A stretch of 64,000 nucleotides of DNA, taken from assembly GCA_037447655.1 (NCBI GenBank), contig JBBHKE010002582.1, positions 1 to 64,000 on the forward strand, read 5' to 3'. Shown here in pieces: positions 36,031-47,585 of the stretch. A program made the translations under genes and the position numbers. Within the stretch, counting starts at the first letter, position 1. The number at the start of each line of letters is the position of its first letter. The notes below the pieces were generated by a model. The model was not told the origin of the DNA, did no database searches, and worked only from the letters and a program-made list of their open reading frames with translations. This DNA comes from Zygnema cylindricum. Taxonomy: Eukaryota > Streptophyta > Zygnematophyceae > Zygnematales > Zygnemataceae.

Positions 36031-37962
36031 AAAATGCAACCTTACTAATAAAGAATTGCTAGATAAATTAAATATGTTTATAGGAAGGTTGAACAAGATT
36101 GTGTATGTGTAGACTGGTTTCAATTAGTTTTGGAAAATTTTATAGAACATTCTTCAAGATAATTTAGTCTGATGTTTTTTTTTTATGGTTGTTTTTACAG
36201 TTTTTGTGAATCTGCCTTGTGAATTATGGGAACAATGTCCTGGTTACAAAGGCAATTCTTTTGTACATAATGGCTATATTTCAACATTAATGATGACATT
36301 CCTTGAGAAAACATGTTTTATTGTCGCTGGATTTTGGAGTTACATGCCATTTCCATGGAGGAATTCTTGGCAAAATTTTTGCACATTCTCTTTTTCAAAA
36401 ATATTGGAATTGTAACAGTAGTTCCCGGCTCAAATATTGTAACCTAAACCTGCCGTTTATCCAAACGTCGGTGTTTAAACACTGTACAATATATGAAAAA
36501 TATATGCTTGCTCCTGAAAATTTATATTAATAACAACATTTCTAATGTTTAAACAATGTTATGAAGCAAGCAATACAAGCAGGGCATTTAGTTTTTCTGC
36601 GTCACTTTGCTTCAATATGGTATAACTTAATACCTTCACAGTGAATTTACTAAAACACTATTGGAGTGGTAGAAGTGGCTGCCACATCAGGAGCTACAAA
36701 AGAAGATGCCGTTCCAAAACCAAGAGATAAAAGAGAATAAAAAACGTAAGCATACAGAAAGGAACAGGACAAATAATGTTAAGGGTAATTTAGCGTTGAT
36801 CCTCATTGTTAGTTTCACATGATGTTCAAGTATGTATTTCTCTTTTTGTTTTGTACATGCCTGTTCGCAGATTTTCATTTTTATTGCGTCCTACAGTTTT
36901 TTGTCTTTTGTGTAAATATATTTCATTAAACATTTGTTTCTGATTATTTTGGTCCATTAAATGCGGTTTCAGTTATCGATGTAGTTCACCACCTAGTACA
37001 CAACATTAGTATCAGATTAGAATCTTTTAGAAACAGTGCACTGTAAACGCACATTATCATCCACAGTAATTAGCACTGAGACACTTTTTATTTAATGATC
37101 TCTTCTCATTTAAAGAGGCATCCCAAAATCAACATACTCATCAAATGTATTGAGAGGCCTTTCCGCATCTGCTTTCATGGCTTCAAGTACGCCAAATCCA
37201 ATAAAAAGAGCCCTGTGTCGATTTTTAAAGCGATGCTTTTCATACGAGAAAACTCCAAATCAATATAAATGAATGGACGTCACTTTTGGTGACATGCAAT
37301 GTAACGAAGTGTCCTAATTTGACTAAACAAAAGAAGCGCTGAAAAAAGAAAAGGCACTAACTGTGGAAGCTAGAATTGGCAATAGATGGGTAGATTGATA
37401 GCAGCAATGACCCACACTAAAACAGGTAACAGATTATTTCAGCGTATCTAGTCAATATTTTTAGTCAATGGGTGAATCGGTGAGCACCAAAGGAAGCCTA
37501 ACCTCAATGATAAGCTGATTTTTTCATAAATTGGGTAAAATTCTGTAATTGTGGCAAAATGAGCTCGTGTGACTTATGTCTTTCACCTACCCTTAGCTAC
37601 TTTAGATTCCCAAACCCTATTCGGCTGCGCAATTCCTATCTAGCGACTAAGTGCTAACTTGTCAACACCACTGCATGCCATGTTGCCAATACGCCAATTC
37701 TAAGTCGTGTGGTTTGTCGTCGATCCAACGGTTCTGGTTTTACCATCGCAAGATTGTTTTACGGTTCATTCAAATTGCTGCGACGTGCGCCCGGTAATTC
37801 CGGTTCACCGTGACGCAGCGTCCTGTGACGTGACTGTTACTGAATTGGTTCGCCAGTTTCGGTATCGCGTGAAGTCGCGCTTCTCAACAATTCCTACACC
37901 AATTTCGGTACAATACTGCGTGAGGTCTCAACAATCGGTGCGTCGATAAAGACTATTGGAAG

Positions 37963-38184
37963 GTACCACCGAGTAACGCTAAGAGTGTTAACAATTTTTT
38001 CGCCACTTAAACGTCTTTTCTCTGTGCACACTTGTCCGGTTCTCAATTGAGACCGCCAACCGGAAGCTGGGAATCTTAACTTTCAATCGCAACCGTCAGA
38101 TCCACAATCCGACAAGTGTGTACGGAGGAAAGAAGTTTTAAATGGCGGAAAATTTATTAACACTAATAGCGAAACACGGTGTAC
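37963..38184. mobile_element. MITE, GTAC-ended family
   Basis: The left end GTACCACCGAGTAACGC, TTTTTTCGCCACTTAAACGT, and CTGTGCACACTTGTCCGG are matched inversely by GGACAAGTGTG-type sequence, TTTTAAATGGCGGAAAATTT and TAGCGAAACACGGTGTAC. About 222 bp. One base separates it from the next element, so two family members sit side by side. Confidence 0.85.
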
Positions 38185-38185
38185 T

Positions 38186-38401
38186 GTACACCGCGCATCG
38201 TTATTAGTGTCAACGACTCTAATTTGGGTTCTTAAAATTTTGATTTTTTTCCAAAAATAGTGTACATGATTTTCAAAATTAAATAAGCAACGCTATTTAA
38301 GGAAGTGGACAATAATCTCCCACGTTTCTTGCACTAAATTAGAAGTGTTAACACTAATTTCTCTTTTACACTATTTAAACCTTGACACTAATCGGCGATA
38401 A
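38186..38401. mobile_element. MITE, GTAC-ended family (second subtype)
   Basis: It starts GTACACCGCGCATCGTTATT, then AGTGTCAACG, and ends near TTGACACTAATCGGCGATAA. The internal words CTATTTAAGG, CCCACGTTTCTTGCACTAAA relate it to 14576-14780 in reverse. The right tip is worn. Confidence 0.65.
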
Positions 38402-38989
38402 CTTAAAAAAATATAGTATGCATACAATAGTACTTTATAACATACTGTATTATATTATTTACTTTATATAGCGTGGCATGCCACGTATAAGAATCTGTTC
38501 CGTCTCTGTTTAACTGCGCTTTCTTACGGACAGCGCAGCACATAAGCGTTGGCCGGTTAACTGAACAGGAATTTTACGGTAACCTACGGAATTGTATCGA
38601 CAAACTGGTGAACATGGAACGGTAAAAGTACAACGGACGCAAAATAACATTCTGCGCGCCCCAGGAATCGAACGGACAACTTGGAATGAGAAAATACGAG
38701 CGGACGACCAGCGTGAGCGCCGGCATCCCAGAATGGCTCTTTTGGCATCTTATGCCAAAATGCCAACAGATTGACACGTGACAGGTCCCCAGTGGATCCC
38801 AAGGAAGAAAGGGACAAAGCCATGGCGTCGGATGTGAAAGGTACATCGTTCTTACTGGATCCGTACCAGAGCCGTACAGATCTCATGGCGGCTACTGTAC
38901 TTTCTGTGTACTTTCTGTGCGATCTGATTGGTAGGCACCTCAGTAGATAGGGGTTGTTAGAAGGGCGCGTCCGGGGAATGACACGTACA

Positions 38990-39190
38990 GTTGAGTGTAC
39001 TAGCCGTACATTTACCTGTACGGTCCGTACAAATATCGCCAATAGTTATCGATATCGGTGTTATCGCCGATAAAACCGATAAATATCGGGTATTTATCGG
39101 CGATAACACCGATAGCGATATATCGTACCAATATATCGATTATCGGGTACCCGAAAAAAGGTCCATATCGGTTATCGGCAAATCCTTACC
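38990..39190. repeat. palindromic TATCGGCGATA repeat block
   Basis: Around 39035-39190, TATCGGTGTTATCGCCGATA and similar phrases recur in both orientations, giving a block that can fold on itself. The TATCGGGTACCCGA core is itself palindromic. It could be the end of a transposon, but I see no target duplication. Confidence 0.6.
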
Positions 39191-39696
39191 GATACACAAC
39201 ACTAAAAAAAATCCCGTGGTAACAAAAACATGTCATTTTATTTTTATGCACCATTGGTTTACGTGTCTCAAGTTTTTCTTGTGGTCAACGCCCAGATTTT
39301 GGGCAATCAATCTCCTTTCCGAGGTTTTTCAATTTTTTAACGGGCAGCATTCTTATGTTCTTCTTTTTATTTACATTTCTCCATAATTCACACGTGTAAC
39401 AATGAAAGGTGGTTTGCCAATTTTTTGCGGCTGTGACTGAGCTTTCGCAGGTCTATTTTTCCAGGTCGTAGAATCGCGCAAAACGACCTTTGATGTGAAC
39501 CCGGAACTTGCAGTGCACGGTACGACTGTACGGTGCACACTTTTCGTGCTTGCGTACAGCTTCAAGCAAACAAACAAACACAAACACAAACATCCGTACA
39601 TTAACTTTGTAAACGTACCATTTTGACTCTTGTCAGTTTGTCATTATATTACTGGCCAAGCAAGTTACAACCTTTGAAATATTCCTGCAAGGAAGC

Positions 39697-39920
39697 TACA
39701 CCGTCGATCGCTATTGGCGCCGATGTCTTTCCGCCGCTTAAAACATCTCTTCTCCGTGCACCCTTGTCGGATTACATAACCGGCAGTTGAAAGACGAGGA
39801 TTCTACAGTACAGTACCTTGATTGGCCATCTCCAAACGGAAACTGAACACGTGTGCAGTCGGATAAGATGTTTAATGTTGTGAAAGAAACCGTTGACGCC
39901 AATACCGAATTACGGTGTAC
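39697..39920. mobile_element. MITE, GTAC-ended family (array unit 2)
   Basis: Left: TACACCGTCGATCGCTATTG, TTTCCGCCGCTTAAAACATC, TCCGTGCACCCTTGTCGG. Right: ACACGTGTGCAGTCGGATAA and CGAATTACGGTGTAC. Nearly identical, with its flanks, to 44062-44277, so it was inserted before those two units separated. Confidence 0.85.
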
Positions 39921-40619
39921 TTGTGACATGATAGATCGGCTGTAGTATCTTTTCAAGTTGTGGATTTGCGTCTTGCTTTCTTACTACTGTTTTCTTTTCT
40001 TGGAAATGTAGGAACAAGGTTGGAGATGAAAAGGTTGCATTAGCCCTTTGTTTTTTTAGTTTAAAATAGAAAGAAGCACATTGTAGCCTCTCTGCCACTT
40101 TAGTCATAGGTGGTTTACTTAATTTGAAATTTGAGTTTTTCTTCCTTTTCATTATAGCTTCTTCTCTTCTTCTTGTCATGTCCAAGAGGTCTTAATTTTA
40201 TAGCTTGACATTATCTAGTATATTGAACCTACCGTAAATTAATTTAAGTAAAATACAATCCCATTACCGTGATGCTAAAATAATACAAAACAAATACAAA
40301 AACAACGCGTTGTATTTGACATTAAATTTTGGTAAGTGTTATTTTTTCTTGTAAGCGTCTTTTGGCCTAAGGTTTGTCCACTCGTCAGTCTGATGCATCA
40401 GTTTATTTTATCAGTTATTAGTAAACTCTATATGTTGTTACAAATGTGAATCTCAAGTGAACTTTGTTCTTATGTGATTCCAGACTACTAAGTTTCATGA
40501 ATGTCAGGTGAAATTGATTTTTCATGTGATTGAAGACTAATGGTAAATGGTGTGAATCCTAATAAAATGGATGTTGCAAAATTCTTGTCGCATGAAGTGA
40601 AATTCTTGTTTTATGACCA

Positions 40620-40835
40620 GAATTTACCACTTTGGAAGCTGAAATCTTTCGTTACTTGGATCGACTCGTCTCCAAAATAGTGATGAAGTCCATTGCGTTG
40701 ACATTCGCAGCAGGTTTCATGACTGGTTTTGGACTCGGTCGATTATTGAGAAAGAACTTGACGGTTTCTTTATTGTCGGTGAAGGAGCGTTGCTTTATTA
40801 CTAAGCAAATATGTTGGATAAAGTGTGAAAATTAA
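40620..40835 (+). pseudogene. small membrane-protein gene, array copy 2, frameshifted
   Basis: From the ATG at about 40683, MKSIALTFAAGFMTGFGLGR is intact, and the upstream FVTWIDSSPK-like segment is also visible in one frame. After RLLRKN the frame runs into the wrong register (NLTVSLLSV) and stops at 40835, because one T of the TTTTTT run found in copy 3 is missing. The second hydrophobic segment (FFIVGEGALLYY) survives in another frame. Likely inactive. Confidence 0.6.
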
Positions 40836-41824
40836 ATCTTACTGATAGGTCATTTCTGGAAAACTCGAGTATGTTTCCAGGAAATTCGAGCAAGCTTCTG
40901 TTTTTGTAGACTGGTTTTCGATTTGTTTTGCAAAAGTTCATTAACTATTCTTTTAACGTATTTTAGTCCAGTGTTTTTTTTTATGGTCGTTTTTACAGTT
41001 TTTTTTATGGACCTGCCCTATACATTGTGGGAACAATTTTTTTTGTTATAACTGCAAGTTTTTTGTGGCTTGTTATACAATGGCTATGTTTCAACATTAA
41101 TAATGACGTTTCTTGAGAAACGTTGTATTATTGTGGTTGGATTTTGGGGTTACATGCCCTTTCAATGGAGGACTTTCTAGGCAATTTTTTTGCTCATTTC
41201 CTCTTTCAAAAATAGTGGAATTGTGACAGAGAAATTCCCGCCTCAAATATTGTAACCTAACACTGCCTTCTCTTCAAACATCGGTGTTGAAACAGTGTAA
41301 CAACATATGGAGAATACTTGCTTGCTCCTAAAAACAGATATTAATAACAACATTGCTAATGTATAAATGATGCTATGAAGAAATCAATACTGACGGGGAA
41401 TATATTTTTTCTGCCTCACTGTGCTTCAAGATGATAAAACTAAATGCCTTGATAGTGAATTCTCTAAAATACTATTGGAGCTAATGGCGGCCAGCTGCAA
41501 AAGAAGATGCCATACTGAAAGGAAGAGATAAAGAGAATAAAAAACGTAAGCATACACAAAGGAATAGGTCCTACAGTGTTAAGGGTCGTTAGTCCTCTCT
41601 GTTAGTTTCACCTGATGTTCGCGTATGCATTTCTTTTTTTGTTCTACATCCTACAACCTTTTGGCTTTTGTGTAAACATATTTCATTAGTCATCTGTGTC
41701 CAAGTCTGTTGGTACATTAAACAAAGTTTTAATTATCGTTGAAGTTCACCTCTTAGTACACAACATTAGTATAAGATTAAGATCTTTTAGATACATACAT
41801 TTCACTTTAAATGCACACTATTTT

Positions 41825-42050
41825 TGTTAAGATTTGTAGAACTGAAGGATAGAATTGACAATTCTATTAAAGGGAATGATGAGCCGGCCAAGATTTGAAC
41901 TTGGGACCTTTCAATGGAATTGTGAATGCGCCAACCACTATGCCACCAGGCTAAATGTTGAGACTGGTGGGTCCAATTTTATTAGGTTTTAATGTGGATT
42001 GTACAACAAATCCGGGTATCGATTAGCACGTTTGACGTACGTCAACAATT
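41825..42050 (-). mobile_element. tRNA-derived SINE-like element
   Basis: On the minus strand it has a tRNA-like head: TGGCATAGTGGTTGGCGC as an A box and GGTCCCAAGTTCAAATC as a B box, the two internal promoter boxes of RNA polymerase III. It is not a proper tRNA, because the anticodon arm does not pair well. A related copy with matching tail words (GGTATCGA...TACGTACG) lies at 46225-46425. Ends are approximate. Confidence 0.65.
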
Positions 42051-43141
42051 TTCATAGGAATTATGAATGAGATAATTTGTAGTTAATGACCCCTTCTCAA
42101 TTAAAGAGGCATCCCAAAATCAATATACTCATCAAATGCATTGAGAGGCCTTTTCGCATCAGCTTTCATGGCGCAAACACTCCACCTCCGATAGAAAGGG
42201 TGTTGTGTCGGTTTTTAAAGTGTTGTTTTTCATACGAGAAAACTACAAATCTACATAAACAAACGGGGGTCACTTTTGGAGACATGCAATGTAACGACGT
42301 GGCCTAATTTGACTAAGCAAAAGGAGATCTTAAAAAAAAGAAAAAGCATTAATTGTGGAAATTACAATTAGCATTAGTATAGAACTAGGATTATTGGACG
42401 CCATAATGAAAGACAAAAAGAATCATAACATTTGGGAATTTTGTTGATCGAGTGATAATTTCATCATGAAACGAGATCCTTTAATACAAAGTCGAAGTTG
42501 ACCAACGAAAGAAAAAGAAAGAAAAAGACCAAACATACAATTAGGAGACCGCACTTGAATAGGTGGATTGGAGACGTTAAATTAGGACAAAAGAGACTAA
42601 AGTGGACATACTTATTCAGGAGAGAAAAACATAACGTGAAATTACCATTAATAAATAGATGGGTGGATTGATAACATAATTGACCCACACTAAAACAGGT
42701 AAACTATGAGTTCAACTTATCTAGTCAATGCATAGTCCATAGGTAGGAGCCTCAAATGAAGCCTAACCTTAATTATAAGTTTTTTCATAAGTTGGATAAA
42801 ATCCTCTAATTGTTGCAAAATGAGCTCGTGTGATTTACGTCTTTCACCTACCTTGCTACTTTAGATTTCTACACCCTGTCCAGCTGCGACTATCTAGCAA
42901 CTAACTGCTAATTTGTCAACACCACTACATGCAATGTTGCTAATCGGCTACTTAAAGTTGTGGTCTTCCCTTTGATCCAACGGTTCATCCAAATCGCTGT
43001 GACATGTGCCTGGTAATTCCGGTTCACCATGACGCATTGTCTTGTGACGTGACTGTTACTGAATCGGTTCACCAATTTTGGCATCGTGTGATCAACAATT
43101 TGTAAACCAATTTAGGTATTGCGTGAAGTCTCACCAAGCGG

Positions 43142-43588
43142 CAGAGGTCGCAAACGGTTACCCGAAACCGTAACCGACCGTTACCCGACAGGCCGCGTCG
43201 GATCCGGAATGGATTCGGGTACCAAATTTGGGGGGGTTGGGCGGATTCGGGAGGGTGATTCACATAAAAATTAAAAAATCGGTTACGGTCGGGTAACCAA
43301 AAAACGAAAAAAATTGAAGGTTTTGTAGTGTCCATACTATTGAACATTATTGTACTTTGTACTCTTGGTATCGTGGAAGGTATAAGGGAGATGTACCACT
43401 AATTTTGTACTTATTCGGGTACGGGTAGTCGCGGAAAATCGAGTTTCGGTTAGCTTAGTATACGCGTTTCGGGTAACGGTTAACAATTTAAGAGCGTGAG
43501 ATAACCCGGTCGGGCGTCGGGTACTCAGATTTTGAAAAAAAAAATGGTCGGTTTCGATTGTCTAAAATTTTGATTTTTGCGACCTCTG
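43142..43588. mobile_element. hAT-like non-autonomous element with 8-bp target repeat
   Basis: Termini CAGAGGTCGCAAA and TTTTTGCGACCTCTG are inverted repeats. The 8 bases outside are CCAAGCGG on the left and CCAACCGG on the right, matching at seven of eight. The empty site is recognisable in unit 1, where the flanks are contiguous around 37930. These features are those of the hAT superfamily. The interior is 447 bp, with TTACCCGA-type inverted words and no transposase. Confidence 0.85.
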
Positions 43589-43759
43589 CCAACCGGTTCG
43601 TCGATAGAAAATATTTGCGGTGAATGGTAAAGACTAAAGAGAACCTGAAAGAAGAAAATTCGTGAGTCACGATTTTTTTTTTTTATGAATCAGGGTGAAG
43701 TTCCATCAGGGAAAAAATGTTGTTTATAAACAGCCGTATTGTTTTGTACAGTGCCATAC

Positions 43760-44061
43760 CACACGTGTTAGAAGTGGCTTGCCAATTTTCCGCGGCAGTC
43801 GCTGAGCTTTCGCAGGTCTATATTTCCAGGTCGTAGATTCGCGCAAAATGACCTTTGATGTGAACCCGAAACTTGCAGTGCACGGTACGACTCTACGGTG
43901 CACACTTTTTGTGCTTGCGTATAGCTTCAAGCAAACAAACAAACACAAACACAAACATCCGTACATTAACTTTGTAAACGTACCATTTTGACTCTTGTCA
44001 GTTTGTCATTATATTACTGGCCAAGCAAGTTACAACCTTTGAAATATTCCTGCAAGGAAGC
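43760..44061. repeat. near-identical block shared by units 2 and 3
   Basis: Matches 39393-39696 almost base for base, including GCAAACAAACAAACACAAAC and CCAAGCAAGTTACAACCTTT. It marks the most recent duplication step in the array. The minus frame MYGCLCLCLFV, present in both copies, is a shadow of the CAAACAAAC repeat. Confidence 0.8.
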
Positions 44062-44277
44062 TACACCGTCGATCGCTATTGGCGCCGATGTCTTTCCGCC
44101 GCTTAAAACATCTCTTCTCCGTGCACCCTTGTCGGATTACATAACCGACAGTTGAAAGACGAGGATATGACCTTTAACCGGCCATCTCCAAACGGAAGTT
44201 GGCCACGTGCGCAGTCGGATAAGTTGTTTAAATTTGTGAAAAAAAACGTCGACGCCAGAAACAAATAACTGTGTACT
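44062..44277. mobile_element. MITE, GTAC-ended family (array unit 3)
   Basis: Same layout and flanks as 39697-39920, with a short deletion after GAGGATATGACC and scattered changes. Ends TACACCGTCGATCGC and AACTGTGTAC. Confidence 0.8.
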
Positions 44278-44919
44278 CATGACATGACGGATCGGCTGTA
44301 GCATCTCTGAGTTCAAGTTGTGTTGCCCTTTTTCTTTCTTGGCAATGTTAAAACAAGGTTGCAGATGAAAAGTTTGCATTAACCCTTTGCTTTTTTGCAT
44401 CTTGACTTTATCCAGTATATTGGACCTACCGAAATTAATTGAATCAAAATTCAATACATTATTGTAATACTAGAACAATAAAAAATAATACAAAAAAAAT
44501 TACAAAAAATACAAAATAAGCAACGCGGTGTATTTGACATTAACTTTTACTAAGTGTTTTTTTTTATTGTAAGCGTCTTTTGGCCTAAGGTTTGTCCACT
44601 CATCAATTTGATGCATCAGTTTATTTTATCCGTCGATTAATACACTCTAAATGCTGCTTATAAATGTGAACTTTGTTTTCATGTGATTGCTGACTTCTAA
44701 TTTCATGAATTTCAGGTGAAATCGATCATCTAACTGAAGACTGATGATAAATGGTATGAATCCTAATAAAATGGATGCTGCAAAGTTCTTGTTGCATGCG
44801 GTGAATTTGTAACTTTAACTATTTGTTTTTTCTGTTTTGGTTTGGTTTTATGACCAGAATTCTCCACATAGAAAGGTGAAAGATTTCGTTATTTGAATCG
44901 ACTCATCTCCGAAGTTGTG

Positions 44920-45105
44920 ATGATGTCCATTGCATTGGCATTCGCAGCCGGTCTCATGACTGGTTTTGGACTTCGTCGATTTTTTGAGAAAGAACTTGAC
45001 GGTTTATTTTTTGTCGGTGGAGGAGCACTACTTTATTACGAGGCAAATATGGTGGATAAAGTGCAAAAATTCAACCTTACTGATAAATCATCTGTGGAAA
45101 CATAA
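44920..45105 (+). CDS. small predicted two-helix membrane protein, array copy 3
   Basis: Unrecognised family. The frame from the conserved ATG codes for 61 residues. Residues 3-19 form a hydrophobic stretch with AAGLMTGFGL, then RRFFEKELD, then a second hydrophobic stretch LFFVGGGALLYY, then EANMVDKVQ and a short polar tail. The frame is open, unlike copies 1 and 2. An upstream stretch in the same frame (WxxK...FV...) is conserved in all copies but has no ATG, so the true start may be in an unseen upstream exon spliced to the CAG before AATTCTCC (about 44862). The cell location would be a membrane, but the role is unknown. Confidence 0.45.
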   Translation: MMSIALAFAAGLMTGFGLRRFFEKELDGLFFVGGGALLYYEANMVDKVQKFNLTDKSSVET

Positions 45106-46224
45106 AATATTTTTCGAGGAAGGTCGAACAAGCTTTGGTATGTGTAGATTAGTTTTTGACGTGTTTTGGCAAAGTTCGTAAACTATTCTTTTAATATAAT
45201 TTAGGCCAATGTTTCTTTTTAATGGTTGATTTTACGGGTTTTTAATTGGACCTGCTTTTGCATTGTGGGAACAACATTTTCTGTCATAAATGCAAGCTTT
45301 TTGTGGCTTGTTATACAATGGCTATATTTCGACATTATTATTGAGATTTCTTGAGAAACATTGTATTATTGTGGTTGGATTATGGAGTTACATGCCATCT
45401 CCATGGAGGAATTTCTAGGCAATTTTTTGCACATTTTATTTCGCAAATTGTGATGGACATATTCCTGACTCAAATATTGTAACTTAACAATGCATTTTTT
45501 CCAAATGACAATGTTTAAATATCGTAACAACATAAGAAAATAGATGCTTCTTGCTAAAATATACACTAATAACAATGTTGTTATGTATAAATGATGCTAT
45601 GAAGCAACCATTACCCGCAGGGCGTTTATTTTTTCCTCACTTTGCTTCAATATGGTATAAAGTTATTGCCTTCATAGTGAATTCCCTAAAATACTATTGG
45701 AGTTGTAGAAATGGCTGCCACATCAGGAGCTGCAAAACAAGATGCCATAATGAAAAGAAGAGATAAAGAGAGTAGAAAAAGTAAACATACATAAAGGAAT
45801 AGAACTTACGTGAAAAGGTAATTTAGCGTTGGTCCTCTTTGTTTGTAAATATTTTTCATTAATTATCTGTTTTCGATTATGTTGTTCCACCGCCTATTGC
45901 ACAACATTAGTATCAGATTAAGACCTTTTAGAAACAGTGCACTGTAAATGCACATTATTATCCACAAAAATTGGTACCGAGGCAAGAATTGGTACCAATA
46001 GAAAGAGACTTGTGTCAGTTTTCAAAGTGATACTTTTCATACGAGAAAACCCCAAGTCTATATACACGAATGGACATCATTTTTGGACACATGCAAGGTA
46101 GTGAATTCTAATTTGACTAAACAAATGGAGAGGTAAAAAAAAGGAAAGAGCATTAACTGTAGAAACTAGAATTGGAAGTAGATGGGTAGATTGATAGCAA
46201 AATTCAGCTTATCTTTTAAGATTC

Positions 46225-46425
46225 GTAAGAGGTATAGAGTGAACGATCACGTTAAATGGAATGATGAGACTGCCAATATTTGAACCTATGACTGTTTGGA
46301 GTTGAGAATGTACTAGCCACTGCGCCACCAGCTCGGATATTGTGGTTGGTAAATCCTTTTTATTAGTTCCTTTAGTGTGGATCTGGGTATCGAGCGGTAC
46401 AATTTACGTACGCCAACATTATCTA
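46225..46425 (-). mobile_element. tRNA-derived SINE-like element, second copy
   Basis: On the minus strand TGGCGCAGTGGCTAG and a CATAGGTTCAAATATTGG block stand in for the A and B boxes, with tail words GGATCTGGGTATCGAGCGG and TTTACGTACGCC shared with 41825-42050. More decayed than that copy. Confidence 0.55.
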
Positions 46426-46738
46426 GTCAATGTATAGTCAATGGGTGAATGAGCAAGCCCCAAGGAAGCCTAACCTCAATGATAAGCTAATTTTTTCATA
46501 AATTCGATGAATTTCTCTGATTGCTGCAAAATGAGCTTGTGTGACTTATGTCTCTCACCTACCCTTGCTACTTAAGATTCCCACACCCTTTCTGGTTGCA
46601 AATTACTATCTAGCGACTAACTCCTAACTTGTCAACACCACTGCATGCAATGTTGCCAATCGGCTACTTTTGAGTTGTGGTTTGTCGTCGATCCAACGGT
46701 TCATCCAAATTGTTACGACGGTTCACCGTGACGCAGCG

Positions 46739-47414
46739 CAGAGGTCGCAAAAGTCAAAATTTCAGATACCCGAATCCGACATTTTTTTTTCAAAATCTGA
46801 ACACCCGAAATACGGCCGGGTTATTGGACGCTCTCCTAAGTTGTTACCCGATACCCGATAAAAGTTTAAGAAAAAACAAAGTTAACATAAACTCGACTTC
46901 TAGCGACTACCCGTATCCCAACAAGTACAAAAGTAGTGGTACAAAGTACATTCATGTTGGATAGTATGGACAATTTGTTGAGGATCGACGATATTCTACG
47001 TATCGCATGGTCGCCAAAGTGAAAACTTTGGACAATTGCCAAGCCGGGAAGCGAACCCGGAACCTTGTATTAGCCGTACCCTAGCTCCACCAACTAAGCT
47101 ACCCGGCCGATTGTGTATGCAAGCGCCTGAAATAAAATTTAATGCAACGAACGGCGCACTAGCGAAACCACCATATACTGCGATACACACGTGTGGAGTC
47201 CGAAGTGGACATTCCTCCAACACAATATAGTACCGTAGTAGTACTTACCTACGAAACCTTCAAATTTTTCGTTTTTTGCTTACCCGGCCGTACTTTTTTT
47301 TTTTTTTTGAAATCACCCGGCCAAATCCAGCAGGCCCCCGAATCCGTTCCGGATCCGACGCGGCCGGCCTGGTACGGACTGGATACGGATTCGGGTACCT
47401 GATTGTGACCTCTG
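46739..47414. mobile_element. hAT-like element, second copy, with nested insert
   Basis: It starts CAGAGGTCGCAAAAGTC and ends TTGTGACCTCTG, the same termini as 43142-43588, and shares TACCCG and CCGGATCCGACGCGGCC interior words. The flanks (ACGCAGCG and ATCTCTTC) do not match each other. The right flank runs directly into a GTAC-ended MITE fragment, so a deletion has removed the right target copy. A tRNA-like sequence sits inside. Confidence 0.75.
46990..47228 (-). mobile_element. second type of tRNA-derived SINE inside the hAT-like element
   Basis: On the minus strand GGGTAGCTTAGTTGGTGGAG and GGTTCCGGGTTCGCTTCCCG form excellent A and B boxes with a 5-bp T stem (CCGGG/CCCGG). The anticodon stem pairs at only about three of five positions and the acceptor stem is poor, so I call it a SINE rather than a tRNA gene. 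Boundaries are approximate. Confidence 0.6.
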
Positions 47415-47585
47415 ATCTCTTCTCCGTGCACCCTTGTCAAATTATTTAAACTGACAGTTGAAAGCCGAGGATACTACAGTACCTTGATTGGCCATCTCCA
47501 AACGGAAACTGAACACGTGTGCAGTCGGATAAGCTGTTTAACGTTGTGAAAAAAACAGCCGACGCTAATAGCGATTCGCGGCGTA
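47415..47585. mobile_element. left-truncated MITE, GTAC-ended family (array unit 4)
   Basis: It begins inside the element at CTCTTCTCCGTGCACCCTTG, directly after the hAT-like terminus, and keeps the right end GACGCTAATAGCGATTCGCG, ending GTAC. The missing left third was lost at the junction with the hAT-like copy. Confidence 0.8.

Noticed and set aside
39371-39601. MYGCLCLCLFV frame found in two array units
   Set aside because: Its conservation follows from recent duplication of the whole block and the CAAACAAAC repeat; no sign of selection for protein.
47030-47110. Functional tRNA gene on minus
   Set aside because: The A and B boxes are good, but the anticodon stem and acceptor stem do not pair, so it fits a SINE better.
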